Shown: piece by piece, positions 14,351 to 23,135 of the stretch | How the letters are laid out: each line of letters opens with the position of its first letter | Position numbering within the stretch: position 1 is the first letter of the stretch | NCBI GenBank assembly: GCA_964245075.1 | Contig: CAXTLC010000007.1 | Coordinates: 18,720 to 82,719 of the forward strand | DNA length: 64,000 bases | Origin: LMUY01 sp964245075 | GTDB taxonomy: Bacteria; Pseudomonadota; Alphaproteobacteria; Acetobacterales; Acetobacteraceae | Direction: 5' to 3' | The notes under the pieces: generated by a model | Told to the model about the DNA's origin: nothing | What the model saw: the letters and a program-made list of their open reading frames with translations, nothing else | The model's database searches: none | Translations under genes and position numbers: made by a program

Positions 14351-15631
14351 ATGCACGACATGCGCGCGATCCGGGATGACCCGGCAGGCTTCGACGCGGC
14401 CCTCGCCCGGCGCGGGCTGCCCCCCGCCGCGTCCGGCATCGTGGCGCTGGATGCCGAGCGGCGGGGCGCGCTGACCGCGCTCGGCGAGCAGCAGGCGCGG
14501 CGCAACGCCCTGTCCAGGCAGGTCGGCCAGCTTCGCCGCGCCGGCGCGGACGCGGCGGGGCTGGAAGCGGAGGCCGGCGCCCTGCGGGACGCGATGGCCG
14601 CCGCCGAGGCGCGCGCCGCCGCCCTCGCCGAGGCCGTCGATGCCCGGCTCGGCGAGCTTCCCAACATCCTGGACCCCGACGTGCCGGACGGCGCCGACGA
14701 GGCCGCCAACGTCGTCGTCCGCCAGGGCGGCGGGCCCCCCGCCGTGTCCTCGGGCAAGCAGCATTTCGAGCTTGGCGAGGCGCTCGGCGCCATGGACTTC
14801 GCCGCCGCCGCCAAGCTCGCCGGGTCCCGCTTCACCGTGCTGCGCGGCCCGCTCGCCCGGCTGGAGCGCGCCCTCGGCCAATGGATGCTCGACCTCCACG
14901 TGGCGGAGCACGGCTACGAGGAAACCGCGGTCCCGCTGCTGGTCAACGACGCCACCGCCTACGGCTCCAACCAACTGCCCAAGTTCGCCGACGACATGTT
15001 CCGCACCACGGACGGCCGCTGGCTGATCCCCACCGCCGAGGTGCCGCTGACCAACATGGCCGCCGGCGAGATCATCCCCGAAGCGCGCCTGCCGCTGCGC
15101 ATGGCGGCGCTGACCGACTGCTTCCGCTCCGAAGCCGGCTCCGCCGGGCGGGACACGCGCGGCATGCTGCGGCAGCACCAGTTCCGCAAGGTGGAGCTGG
15201 TGTCCATCACCCGCCCGCAGGACTCGGACGCCGAGCACGAGCGCATGACCCGCTGCGCCGAAACGGTGCTGGAGCGGCTCGGCCTGCCGCACCGCCGGGT
15301 GCTGCTGTGCGCCGGGGACACCGGCTTCGGCGCCGCCAGGACCTTCGACCTGGAGGTCTGGCTGCCGGGGCAGGGGATGTGGCGGGAGATCAGCTCCTGC
15401 TCCAACACCCGCGCCTTCCAGGCCCGGCGCATGAACGCGCGCTACCGCCCGGCGGAAGGCCGGGTGGAGTTCGTGCACTCGCTGAACGGCTCCGGCGTGG
15501 CGGTCGGCCGGGCGCTGGTCGCGGTGATGGAGAACGGGCAGCGCCCGGACGGCGCGGTCGCCGTGCCGGACGTGCTGCGCCCCTACATGGCCGGCCTCGA
15601 CCGCATCTCTGCCACCGGGGCCGCCGCCTGA
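14351..15631 (+). CDS. serS: seryl-tRNA synthetase
   Basis: A 426-residue class II synthetase that charges tRNA-Ser and tRNA-Sec. An N-terminal long coiled-coil arm (about residues 35-100, rich in Ala/Glu/Arg) reads the tRNA variable arm. Motif 2 is LTDCFRSEAGSAGRDTRGMLR near residue 255, followed by HQFRKVEL. Motif 3 is NGSGVAVGRALVAVMEN near the end. The length is normal. serS downstream of tatC is the standard alphaproteobacterial order; here it is separated by the inserted AlkB-like gene on the other strand. Confidence 0.96.
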   Translation: MHDMRAIRDDPAGFDAALARRGLPPAASGIVALDAERRGALTALGEQQARRNALSRQVGQLRRAGADAAGLEAEAGALRDAMAAAEARAAALAEAVDARLGELPNILDPDVPDGADEAANVVVRQGGGPPAVSSGKQHFELGEALGAMDFAAAAKLAGSRFTVLRGPLARLERALGQWMLDLHVAEHGYEETAVPLLVNDATAYGSNQLPKFADDMFRTTDGRWLIPTAEVPLTNMAAGEIIPEARLPLRMAALTDCFRSEAGSAGRDTRGMLRQHQFRKVELVSITRPQDSDAEHERMTRCAETVLERLGLPHRRVLLCAGDTGFGAARTFDLEVWLPGQGMWREISSCSNTRAFQARRMNARYRPAEGRVEFVHSLNGSGVAVGRALVAVMENGQRPDGAVAVPDVLRPYMAGLDRISATGAAA

Positions 15632-15656
15632 CCTGCTGTTCTCCGGGACGGCAATG

Positions 15657-15675
15657 ATGTAAACCGCCTTCACAT
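15657..15675. promoter_or_regulatory. candidate TetR autoregulatory operator
   Basis: ATGTAAA-CCGCC-TTCACAT is an imperfect palindrome (one mismatch) overlapping the start codon of the TetR gene. It shares the half-site ATGTGAA/TTCACAT with the stronger palindrome at 16338-16358 on the other side of the gene. Confidence 0.45.
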
Positions 15676-16291
15676 GTCCTCCGCCCGCGACAGCTACCAT
15701 CACGGCAACCTGCGCGAGGCGCTGATGGAAGCCGCCCGCCGCTTGATCGAGGAGCGCGGGCTGGCAGGCTTCGCCTTCGCCGAGCTGGCCCGCGCCGCCG
15801 GGGTCAGCCCCGCCGCGCCCTACCGCCATTTCCGTGACCGCGGCGCGCTGGTGGCGGAGCTGGCCCGCCGCGGCTTCGGCCGGCTGCGCGAGGACCTGCT
15901 GGCCGCCTGGAACGAGGGCCGCCCGGACCCGGCCGCCGCCATCGAGCGCTGCGGCCGCGCCTACCTCCAGTTCGCCCGGCGTGACCCGGCCGCCTACGCC
16001 GCCATGTTCGACTCCGTGCCCGGCGAAACCGACCCGGCGCTGCGCGCCGCCGCCGACGGGGCCTTCAACGTGGTCCGTACCGCCGCCGACGCCGCCTGCG
16101 CCGCCGCGCCCCCGGCGGCGCGGCCGCCCGCCCTGATGGTGGCGCTGCACGTCTGGACGCTGTGCCACGGCGCCGCGTCCCTGTTCACCGGCCCGCCCTC
16201 GCCCGGCCGCCGCCCCCTGCCGATGACGGCGGAGGACCTGCTGGAAGCGGGGCTGCTGGTCTATCTGCGTTCCCTTGGCCTTGGAGGATAA
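15674..16291 (+). CDS. TetR/AcrR-family transcriptional regulator
   Basis: A 205-residue repressor. The N-terminal helix-turn-helix spans about residues 12-58 (NLREALMEAARRLIEE through GVSPAAPYRHFRDRGALVAEL). The C-terminal ligand domain is of the WHG/TetR_C_33 kind (RDPAAYAAMFDS and the ALHVWTLCHGAASLF segment). The opening SYHHGNLREAL is typical of this subgroup. It lies 42 bases after serS. The inducer is unknown. Palindromes overlapping its start and in front of the following DUF2852 gene are likely operators, so it probably controls itself and that neighbour. Confidence 0.88.
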   Translation: MSSARDSYHHGNLREALMEAARRLIEERGLAGFAFAELARAAGVSPAAPYRHFRDRGALVAELARRGFGRLREDLLAAWNEGRPDPAAAIERCGRAYLQFARRDPAAYAAMFDSVPGETDPALRAAADGAFNVVRTAADAACAAAPPAARPPALMVALHVWTLCHGAASLFTGPPSPGRRPLPMTAEDLLEAGLLVYLRSLGLGG

Positions 16292-16337
16292 CAAGATCGT
16301 GAGGCACTTTACCAAGCGGGCTGCCCGGAGCATGTAT

Positions 16338-16358
16338 GTGAATGTGATTAACATTCAC
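16338..16358. promoter_or_regulatory. perfect palindrome, candidate TetR operator
   Basis: GTGAATGT-GATTA-ACATTCAC: perfect 8-bp arms with a 5-bp spacer, 15 bases before the DUF2852 start and 46 bases after the TetR stop. The AT-rich composition stands out in this GC-rich window. The overlapping half-site ATGTGAA also occurs in the palindrome at 15657-15675. Confidence 0.65.
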
Positions 16359-16373
16359 TCCCGGAGCGCTCCC

Positions 16374-16769
16374 ATGGGCTTTGTTTCCCGCGTCGACGAG
16401 CTTGGCCGGCCGGCCCTGATCGCCATCACCATCGCCGCCTTCTGGTTCTGGTGGCCCCTCGGCCTCGCCGTGCTCGCCTACCTCGCGTTCAACCGCCGCC
16501 GCCATCGGCGGCTGGCCGCGCAAGGCGGCCGGTGGCAGTTCCCGGAGATGATGGGCCGCGCCACCCGCGGCTTCTCCTACGCCGCGCCGTCCGGCAACCG
16601 CGCCTTCGACGAGTACCGCTCCGAGACGCTGCGCCGCTTGGAAGACGAGCAGCGGGACTTCGTCGAGTACCTGGACCGCCTGCGCCAGGCCCGCGACAAG
16701 CAGGAGTTCGACCAGTTCATGGCCGAACGCCGCCGCCCCGCCCCCACGGTCGACGTCCCGCAGGCCTGA
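16374..16769 (+). CDS. DUF2852 membrane protein
   Basis: A 131-residue protein: one or two membrane helices near residues 12-45 (LIAITIAAFWFWWPLGLAVLAYLAF), a basic stretch, then a charged helical C-terminus with FDEYRSETLRRLEDEQRDFVEYLDRLRQARDKQEFDQFM-type composition that defines DUF2852. Function is unknown. An open frame reaches back to 16275 inside the TetR gene, but the ATG at 16374 fits the family and leaves the palindrome as an operator. It ends just before a bidirectional hairpin shared with the convergent ATPase gene. Confidence 0.85.
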   Translation: MGFVSRVDELGRPALIAITIAAFWFWWPLGLAVLAYLAFNRRRHRRLAAQGGRWQFPEMMGRATRGFSYAAPSGNRAFDEYRSETLRRLEDEQRDFVEYLDRLRQARDKQEFDQFMAERRRPAPTVDVPQA

Positions 16770-16778
16770 CGCCCCCAA

Positions 16779-16821
16779 GCTCCCGCCGGCCTTTTCCCTC
16801 TGGGAAAGGGCTGGCGGGAGC
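16779..16821. terminator. bidirectional hairpin between convergent genes (type A)
   Basis: A 20-bp stem (two G-U wobbles) with triloop TCT: arms 16779-16798 and 16802-16821, core CCTTTTCCC-TCT-GGGAAAGG. It lies between the convergent DUF2852 and DUF815 genes. The same core and loop recur at 23848-23880 between another convergent pair. No strong T-run is present. Confidence 0.7.
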
Positions 16822-16943
16822 CCGCCAAACCCGCCCGTCGTCCGGTTCGCGGCCATGGCGCGCGCTCCTCAACCGGGTCGCAGCCGCTGGCCAGGGAAGC
16901 TCGCTGAGGTCACTTTGGGCAGGCCCGCTGCCCCCCCGCCTGC

Positions 16944-17801
16944 TCACCCGCCCCCCGCGTCCCCCAGCCGCCCGGCCAGGTCCTGGATGAACTGCCACGC
17001 CACCCGCCCGGACCGGCCGCCCCGCCCGGCGGACCAGGCGATCGCCTCCGCCCGCAGCGCGTCCGCGCCGATCGGCAGCCGCAGGTCCGCCGCGTAGCCC
17101 TCCACCATCGCCAGGAAGGTCGGCTGGTCGCAGTTGTGGAACCCGATCCACAGCCCGAACCGGTCGGACAGCGACACCTTCTCCTCCACCGCCTCGCCGG
17201 GGTTGATGGCGCTGCCGCTCTCGTTGTCGATCATGGCGCGCGGCATCAGGTGGCGGCGGTTGGAGGTGGCGTAGAACAGCACGTTCGCCGGCCGCCCCTC
17301 GATCCCCCCGTCCAGCACGGACTTTAGCGCCTTGTAGTCCGCGTCCTCCCGCTCGAACGACAGATCGTCGCAGAACACCAGGCAGCGCCGCTCCGCCTCG
17401 CGCAGCAGGTTCAGCAGGGCGGGAAGCGTCGCGATGTCCTCCCGCGCGATCTCGATCAGCGCCAGGCTGCCCGGACGCCGGGCCAGCGCCTCGGCATGCG
17501 CGGCCTTCACCAGGGAGGACTTGCCCATGCCGCGCGCCCCCCAGAGCATGGCGTTGTTGGCCGGCTGCCCGGCGGCGAAGCGCAGCGTGTTGGCCAGCAG
17601 CCGCTCCCGCTGCGGCGCCACGCCTTGCAGCAGGTCGAGCTTGACGTGCGCCACGCTGCGCACCGGCTGCAACCGCTCGCCGTCCGGGTGCCAGACGAAC
17701 GCGTCCGCGCCCGACAGGGCGGCCGGCCCGGCGGGCGGCGGGGCGAGCCGGTCCAGCGCGTCCGCGATGCGCGCGAGCAGGGGAAGCAGGCTTGCGTCCA
17801 T
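16944..17801 (-). CDS. DUF815 AAA+ family ATPase
   Basis: A 285-residue ATPase with Walker A GARGMGKSS (88-96), Walker B CLVFCDDLSFE (140-150) and the DUF815 signature DYKALKSVLDGGIEGRPANV and ATSNRRHLMPR. The C-terminal segment GRGGRSGRVAWQFIQDLAGRL is typical. Function is unknown; the family is widespread in proteobacteria. It is divergent from yajC with 79 bases between their starts. Confidence 0.88.
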   Translation of the reverse strand: MDASLLPLLARIADALDRLAPPPAGPAALSGADAFVWHPDGERLQPVRSVAHVKLDLLQGVAPQRERLLANTLRFAAGQPANNAMLWGARGMGKSSLVKAAHAEALARRPGSLALIEIAREDIATLPALLNLLREAERRCLVFCDDLSFEREDADYKALKSVLDGGIEGRPANVLFYATSNRRHLMPRAMIDNESGSAINPGEAVEEKVSLSDRFGLWIGFHNCDQPTFLAMVEGYAADLRLPIGADALRAEAIAWSAGRGGRSGRVAWQFIQDLAGRLGDAGGG

Positions 17802-17880
17802 GGTGGGGTCTCAACTTGACGGGAAGGCGGCGCAAACTATGGTCCGCCGCCATCCACCGCAACCCGGACGCGCCCCCCTG

Positions 17881-18213
17881 ATGCTCATCACGCCTGCCTA
17901 TGCCCAGGATCTCGGCGGCGCCTTCGCCCAGTACTCGCAATTCCTGCCGATCGTGCTGATCTTCGGCGTGTTCTACTTCCTGCTGATCCGCCCGCAGCAG
18001 ACCGCGCAGAAGAAGCTGAAGACCCGCCTGGCCGCCCTGCGCCGGGGCGACAAGGTCGTCACCGGCGGCGGCCTGGTGGGCGTCGTGCAGCGGGTCAGGG
18101 AAGGCAGCAACGAGGTCGAGATCGAGCTCGCGCCCAACGTGCGGGTCATGGCGGTGCGCGAAACCATCAACACCGTGATCGACCCGGTGGTGGCCAACGA
18201 CACGGCGAAGTAG
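17881..18213 (+). CDS. yajC: preprotein translocase accessory subunit YajC
   Basis: A 110-residue single-pass membrane protein with the helix ILIFGVFYFLLIRPQQ (near residues 25-42), then KLKTRLAALRRGDKVVTGGGLVG and a small beta domain ending NVRVMAVRETINTVI. YajC associates with SecDF at the Sec translocon. The open frame extends upstream, but the ATG at 17881 matches the family. In most alphaproteobacteria secD follows directly; here a lipoprotein gene follows and secD/secF are not in the window. Confidence 0.93.
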   Translation: MLITPAYAQDLGGAFAQYSQFLPIVLIFGVFYFLLIRPQQTAQKKLKTRLAALRRGDKVVTGGGLVGVVQRVREGSNEVEIELAPNVRVMAVRETINTVIDPVVANDTAK

Positions 18214-18229
18214 CCCAGGGAGCGGCGCG

Positions 18230-18949
18230 ATGACGGGCGGCTGGACGGCGGCGGCGGCCGCGGCGGCGCTGGCGATCTCCGGATGCGCCTCCGGACCGCC
18301 CCAGGCAGCATCCCAGGTAGCATCCCAGGCAGCATCCCCGGCAGCGCTTCCGGCCTTGCCCCCCTCGGTGCAGGGGGCCGCGGCGAACTACCCGCCGCTG
18401 ATCCTGGGCGCCAACGTCCACCCGACGGACGGGCGCGAGCCGCCGCGGCCCTGCCCGGCGCCCGGCTCGCAGGTGGCGCTGAAGGGCGGCCCGGTGATGG
18501 CATGGGGCGGCGCCGACCCGTCCGACCCGGATCTCTGCCTGTTCACGGCGGACGGCCAGCCGGTCCAGGCGTGGTTCGGCATCTGGCAGGCCGATTGGGG
18601 CGGCGCCGAGGGAGGCCGTGCCGCGCTGAAGCGGACCATGACCGCCCCGAGCGGCGCCGTGGCCGGGTTCGACACCGACATGGGACGGGGGCGCCGCTAC
18701 CACGACCTGCTGCGCAACGAGGGCGTGGAGGACATCCTCCTGCTCGGCCACGCCTACCGCGCGCTGAAGATCAGCCACTACCGCGAAGGCTTCGACGGCA
18801 ACGATTACCGCTCCGTCAGCACGGTCTGGAAGGACATCCCCACCGGGCTGCTGATCTACGGCACCTACCAGCACATCGCCGGCCGGCCGGAAATCGACGA
18901 TCCCCTGATCCCGACGGCGATCGTGACCCCGCCCGGCGATCACCGGTAA
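18230..18949 (+). CDS. putative lipoprotein of unknown function
   Basis: A 239-residue protein with a short hydrophobic signal and lipobox LAISGC (lipidated Cys19). The next residues hold an Ala/Ser-rich stretch from a 12-bp tandem repeat (18305-18346). The mature part has no family I recognise; it is rich in Trp, Gly and aromatic residues (KGGPVMAWGG, FGIWQADWGG, YHDLLRNEGVEDILLLGH, YGTYQHIAG). It follows yajC by 16 bases, so they may be co-transcribed. No catalytic motif is evident. Confidence 0.75.
   Translation: MTGGWTAAAAAAALAISGCASGPPQAASQVASQAASPAALPALPPSVQGAAANYPPLILGANVHPTDGREPPRPCPAPGSQVALKGGPVMAWGGADPSDPDLCLFTADGQPVQAWFGIWQADWGGAEGGRAALKRTMTAPSGAVAGFDTDMGRGRRYHDLLRNEGVEDILLLGHAYRALKISHYREGFDGNDYRSVSTVWKDIPTGLLIYGTYQHIAGRPEIDDPLIPTAIVTPPGDHR
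18305..18346 (+). repeat. 12-bp in-frame repeat after the lipobox
   Basis: About 3.5 copies of a GCAGCATCCCAG-type unit encode Ala-Ala-Ser-Gln-like quartets directly after the lipid-attachment cysteine, giving a linker of variable length. Confidence 0.8.
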
Positions 18950-19555
18950 CGGCAACGTGTTCGCCGGGCGCCGCCCGCACCCGGTTCCCGCTCCCGTCCC
19001 CCTGATGCAACCGCGACGCCGAAGCCGGAAGCGGCGCTCCCTTTCGCTGCTCGTGGGCAAGGGCATGCGGCCAGGCAGTCGCCATTGCCGCAGGACCCAT
19101 CCGAAACACGCGCCAGCGGGTATTCCTGGCGTGCCCGCGTAACGTTCGCGGGTTCGCAAGCGCCCGGCAGCCGTCCTCGATTAGCGCAGTCCAACGCTTC
19201 CCTGCTGCATTGCTGCGGCCGGCAACGGCTGGGCGCCGGCATGGCGCAAGTCCCCTTGCTGGCCACTGGCCGATGGCGCACGAGGGCGTTTCTGTCACAT
19301 TATTCAAATTTTTCCAGATGCTTGCATCCGGACCGTCGAAACACGTCCAACTCACTTTCTTCATGGCAAGCCGCAGCATTTTTACGTTGGGATCAACGCT
19401 GAGACTGGTTTTCGTCTTTGACTCTATTTTTGGATTGCGCGTTGACAATGGCGATCAAGTCTCAGCCAAGTCACGCGCCAGTCAAAATGGATTGGGAAAT
19501 CGGCGGCGCGTCATTTGATGTAGTCTATTCCGTCATCTGCCGTGTTGCCGAAGCA
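18950..19555. other. 606-bp intergenic region, lower GC at its right end
   Basis: No supportable gene. The left half is GC-rich with no recognisable protein in any frame. From about 19300 the composition shifts to AT-rich DNA (CACATTATTCAAATTTTTCC, TTTTACGTTGGGATC), and a TTGACA-like hexamer occurs at about 19443. This is a plausible promoter and leader for the ferritin-like gene, but no convincing matched -10 element was found. Confidence 0.6.
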
Positions 19556-20572
19556 ATGGAACAAGTCATGAGCAATCACGAGCAGATGACGCAGACGGCG
19601 CTGGCCGCCCTGGAACGGCGCGCGATGTTCAGGAAGGCGGGCGCCAGCGTTGCCGGCGCGCTGGCAGCCGCCGTCATAGCCAAGACGACCCTCGCGCCCA
19701 CCGCGGCCGAGGCAGCCACGACGGCGCAGGCCCCCACGGCCGGCCCGACCGCGACCGACCTGGCGATCCTGAACTTCGCCCTCAACCTCGAGTACCTGGA
19801 AGCGCAGTTCTACTCCAACGCCGTTCTCGGCACCGGCCTGACGGCCGCCGTGCTCGCGGGCGGCGACGGCACGCCCGGCGGCGCCCCGGTTGACGCCGGA
19901 ACGACGCTGGTGCCGTTCAAGACGCCGAGGGTCCAGAAGTACGCCCAGGTCATCGCGGCGGACGAGATGGCGCACGTGCTGTTCCTGAAGAGCGCGCTCG
20001 GCGCGAGCGCCGTTCCCGCGCCCGTCCTGGATGTCAGCGCCGCCGGCGCGTTCAGCACGCTGGCGCGCGCCGCCGGGTTCGTGAGGCCGAAGGCGGTGTT
20101 CGATCCCTACGGCAGCGAGAACGACTTCCTGCTGGGCGCATTCATCTTCGAGGACGTCGGCGTCACCGCCTATGCCGGAGCGGCCGCGCTGATCTCCCAG
20201 CCCAGCGCGCTCGTGCAGTACGCCGCGTCCATCCTGGCCGTGGAAGCCTACCACGCCGGCACGATCAGGGCGCTGCTCACCATGCCGTCGGGCCGGACGG
20301 CGGCGGACGAGGTCGCCACGGACGCCATCGCCAACCTCCGCTCGATCCTGTCGAGCGGCTCCGGAGAGGGAACGCCGCAGGGGGACGATTACGGAACGCT
20401 CGACAGCAACAACCACGCCCTGGTCATAGCGCCCGTCGACGCCAACGCCCTGGCCTACCGCCGGTCCGTGGGGCAGGTGCTCAACATCGTTTACGGCAAT
20501 CCCAACGCCCAGCCCGGGCTGTTCTTCCCGTGCGGCCTCAGCGTGCAGCCCGGCGTGACCGGGTTCAGCTGA
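19556..20572 (+). CDS. exported ferritin-like domain protein
   Basis: A 338-residue protein. Residues 20-55 look like a Tat-type signal (ERRAMFRKAGASVAGALAAAVIAKT, then Ala-rich, APTAAEA cleavage region). The mature part is a ferritin-like four-helix domain: TDLAILNFALNLEYLEAQFYSNAV, IAADEMAHVLFLKSAL, and a third helix with ILAVEAYHAGTIRALL give Glu/His metal-ligand pairs. It resembles desiccation-related or ferritin_2 family proteins. Function is probably stress-linked but unproven. The start may be ATG 19556 or 19568; neither has a strong ribosome-binding site. Confidence 0.82.
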   Translation: MEQVMSNHEQMTQTALAALERRAMFRKAGASVAGALAAAVIAKTTLAPTAAEAATTAQAPTAGPTATDLAILNFALNLEYLEAQFYSNAVLGTGLTAAVLAGGDGTPGGAPVDAGTTLVPFKTPRVQKYAQVIAADEMAHVLFLKSALGASAVPAPVLDVSAAGAFSTLARAAGFVRPKAVFDPYGSENDFLLGAFIFEDVGVTAYAGAAALISQPSALVQYAASILAVEAYHAGTIRALLTMPSGRTAADEVATDAIANLRSILSSGSGEGTPQGDDYGTLDSNNHALVIAPVDANALAYRRSVGQVLNIVYGNPNAQPGLFFPCGLSVQPGVTGFS

Positions 20573-20612
20573 CCGCCCGGGCTTCTTCCGGCAAGGCGCC
20601 GCCGGGCCGGGC

Positions 20613-20678
20613 GACCCCGGGGTTGCCGGGGTCCCGCGTCCCGCGGGGGTGTCTCCCGCCCCGGCCCCCCGGGGCGGG
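20613..20678. terminator. paired GC hairpins between convergent genes
   Basis: Two hairpins lie between the ferritin-like gene and the convergent decarboxylase: GACCCCGG-GGTTG-CCGGGGTC (20613-20633) and CCCGCCCCGG-CCCC-CCGGGGCGGG (20655-20678). Both stems are perfect. There is no T-run, so efficiency as an intrinsic terminator is uncertain. Confidence 0.6.
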
Positions 20679-20704
20679 CGGAGCCCGGCGGGGCGGCGCC
20701 GCCC

Positions 20705-22939
20705 TCACCCGAAGCCGAGGTCGCCGAGCGCGCGGTGCGCCGCCCGGCGCAGCGCCGCCTCGATGACGGCCAGGAAGTCGCCGCCCTCGGTTTCCGTCGT
20801 CCAAGGGTCCATGGTGGTGGAGATCAGGAAATCCACGCCCGCCTTGGTTCCCGGCAGCACGCCCAGCCGGCGGCTGAAGGCGTCCACGAAATGCTGGCCG
20901 TACACGCTCGGCTCGAACCGGGACGACGTGAGCGCCAGGTCCAGGTCCGCGAGGTCGCCTCGCGGCTCGATCAGGCTGCAATGCTGGAACACCCGCTCGT
21001 TGAACGCGTTGGCGCGGGCGAGGTCGCGGTTCAGCTTGCCGCCCGGCTCGCGGAAGTTCAGCGCGAAGGCCAGGATCACCTGGTCCGAGCCGAGCGAGGT
21101 GAACAGCTCCCGCGCCGCCGGGTCCGCTCCGAGCAGCGCCTCCAACCCGGCGTTGTCTAGGTCCACGAAGCGGCGGATGGCGTCCCGCTCGGCCGCCAGC
21201 TCGTCGTCCGGGCGCCGGGCGCGCTCGGCGGGGGTGGCGTTGAACAGGGTGACGCGGAACCGCGGGTCGGCCAGCGTGTGCAGCCGGCAGAACAGCCGCT
21301 TGGACGTCCACATGCACTGCCCCAGGATGCGGCCGTAGCCGGACTGGTCCGGCCGGATCACCCGGTGCGCCAGCCAGACCGCCGCGGCGGCGGAGCCGGG
21401 CTTGGAGCCTTCCACGCCGTAGATGCCGACCGTCGGCTCCGCCTGGCTGTGGAACACCACCGGCGCTTGCAGGGACACCGCGTCCCGCATGGCGGCGTTG
21501 CGGTAGCACAGCGCGCCGGCCGGGTAGGGGATGTAGCCGCCCTTGTGCGGGTCCACCGTGATGCTGTCGGCGCGGCCGAGCACGGCGTACTGGCGCTGCA
21601 CGTAGCCGCTCATGGCCAGGGTCGGCACGCCCACCCGCTCGTCCGCGGCGCCCGCCGGGCGCAGCATGGCGCGGAAATAGCCGCCCCAGGCCGCGTCGGC
21701 GTGGATCGCGAAGTTCAGCCCTTGCGCGCGGTAGCGGTCCCGCAGCTCCAGCAGCCCTTCCAGCGGGTCCACCGCGCTTTCCTCCGTGCTGCCGATCACC
21801 GCCACGGCGCACAGCAGCGGCACCCGGCGGCGGCGCAGATCCGTCAGCGTGGCGTCCACGTGCTCCAGGTCCAGCCGCGCTTCCCGCGTCACCCGCTGCA
21901 CCAGCATCGCGTTCTGCCCCAGCCCGAGCAGGGTCGCCGCCTTGGGCCAGGAGTAGTGGCTGGTGGCCGGCGCCAGCAGCACCGGCGGCTCCGGCACGTC
22001 CGGCATGAAGGAGCGGTAGAAGGTCACCAGCCCGACGTTTTGCACCGAGTAGCCGGCCAGCATGCGCAGCAGCCGCGCCGGCGGGATGCCAAGCGCCGCG
22101 ATCGCCGCCGGCAGCGCGGCCACGGCGTCGATGTCCAGGTTCATCAGCGTCCAGGTGTCCAGCTCGGCCAGCCGCCCCGTGCCGCCCTGCCACAGCGGCA
22201 CTTCCAGCGCCCGCGCCGGGCCGAGCGCCGGCACCTCCCTGATCGCCTGGCGCAGCGCCACCGCGGCGAACTTCAGGTTCCGCGCCGCCCACAGCGCTTC
22301 CAGGTTCGCCACCGTCCCGCCGCTGGTGAGGTGCCCCCAAGGAACGACGGCGGGAACGATGCCGGGCGCGGCGCCTTCCGGCGGGACGACGTAGCCCAGC
22401 ATGCGGCACAGGTCGTTGCCGACCTCGATCTCCAGCCGAGTGGTCACCGGCGACGCCTCGGCCGCGACGTTGTTCTGGTTGTAGAGCATGGCCGCGAACA
22501 GCCCGACCGTCGCGGGCAGCACCTGGTCCCACAGCATGTGGCCCTGGTAGCGCATGGACGCGAACGGCGCAGACAGGCGCAGCTTGTCCAGCAGCGCCCC
22601 CACTTCGGACCGCAGCCGCTCCGTGCCCTCCGCGAAGGCCGGCGACTGCTGCATGGCGGCGGTGATGTGGCTCGGGTCCTCCGGGTGGAAGCCGCGGCGG
22701 AACGCGGCATGGCTGTCGATCGCCCGGTTCACCAGTTCCTTCAGCAGGTGGACGTTCTCGGCCTTGGGTCCGAGGAACCACACCTCCGGCAGGCCGTGCG
22801 CGGCGCCTTCCAGCTCCAGCGGCTTGCGCAGCTCCCGGTCCCAGGCCTGCCGGGCGCGGGCGTGGCGGGCGGGAACGACCGCTTCCGGCATGTCCGACGG
22901 GAGGTAGGGAGAGACGGCGGGAAGCTCTTGGTCGCCCAT
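20705..22939 (-). CDS. long-form PLP-dependent amino-acid decarboxylase
   Basis: A 744-residue fold-type I, group II pyridoxal-phosphate decarboxylase. TSGGTVANLEA (205-215) binds the cofactor phosphate, HADAAWGG (413-420) holds the pyridine-contacting Asp415, and DPHKGGYIPYPAG contains the Schiff-base Lys466. At 744 residues it is much longer than glutamate or DOPA decarboxylases (450-550) and matches a poorly characterised long subfamily with an extended C-terminal domain. It is monocistronic. The substrate could be an aromatic or acidic amino acid; nothing in the neighbourhood decides this. Confidence 0.82.
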   Translation of the reverse strand: MGDQELPAVSPYLPSDMPEAVVPARHARARQAWDRELRKPLELEGAAHGLPEVWFLGPKAENVHLLKELVNRAIDSHAAFRRGFHPEDPSHITAAMQQSPAFAEGTERLRSEVGALLDKLRLSAPFASMRYQGHMLWDQVLPATVGLFAAMLYNQNNVAAEASPVTTRLEIEVGNDLCRMLGYVVPPEGAAPGIVPAVVPWGHLTSGGTVANLEALWAARNLKFAAVALRQAIREVPALGPARALEVPLWQGGTGRLAELDTWTLMNLDIDAVAALPAAIAALGIPPARLLRMLAGYSVQNVGLVTFYRSFMPDVPEPPVLLAPATSHYSWPKAATLLGLGQNAMLVQRVTREARLDLEHVDATLTDLRRRRVPLLCAVAVIGSTEESAVDPLEGLLELRDRYRAQGLNFAIHADAAWGGYFRAMLRPAGAADERVGVPTLAMSGYVQRQYAVLGRADSITVDPHKGGYIPYPAGALCYRNAAMRDAVSLQAPVVFHSQAEPTVGIYGVEGSKPGSAAAAVWLAHRVIRPDQSGYGRILGQCMWTSKRLFCRLHTLADPRFRVTLFNATPAERARRPDDELAAERDAIRRFVDLDNAGLEALLGADPAARELFTSLGSDQVILAFALNFREPGGKLNRDLARANAFNERVFQHCSLIEPRGDLADLDLALTSSRFEPSVYGQHFVDAFSRRLGVLPGTKAGVDFLISTTMDPWTTETEGGDFLAVIEAALRRAAHRALGDLGFG

Positions 22940-23135
22940 GCGGCTTCATGCGCCCCCGCCGCCGGCCGGGCAATCGGCAGTCCCCGCAAGATTTAACCTG
23001 GCTGCGGCCTTGAATTAAGGCAGTCGATCGTCAACACATAGTTGGAGATCGATGCATTCCGCCCGGCCGTCTTGGTGGGCCGGCGGCACGCGGCGGTCTG
23101 CCGGAAACAAGGAAGCAGGGCAGAGGACAGAGTAC

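Noticed and set aside
19440..19500. Sigma-70-like promoter before the ferritin-like gene
   Set aside because: A TTGACA hexamer is visible but no convincing -10 element lies at 16-18 bases, so no promoter was annotated.
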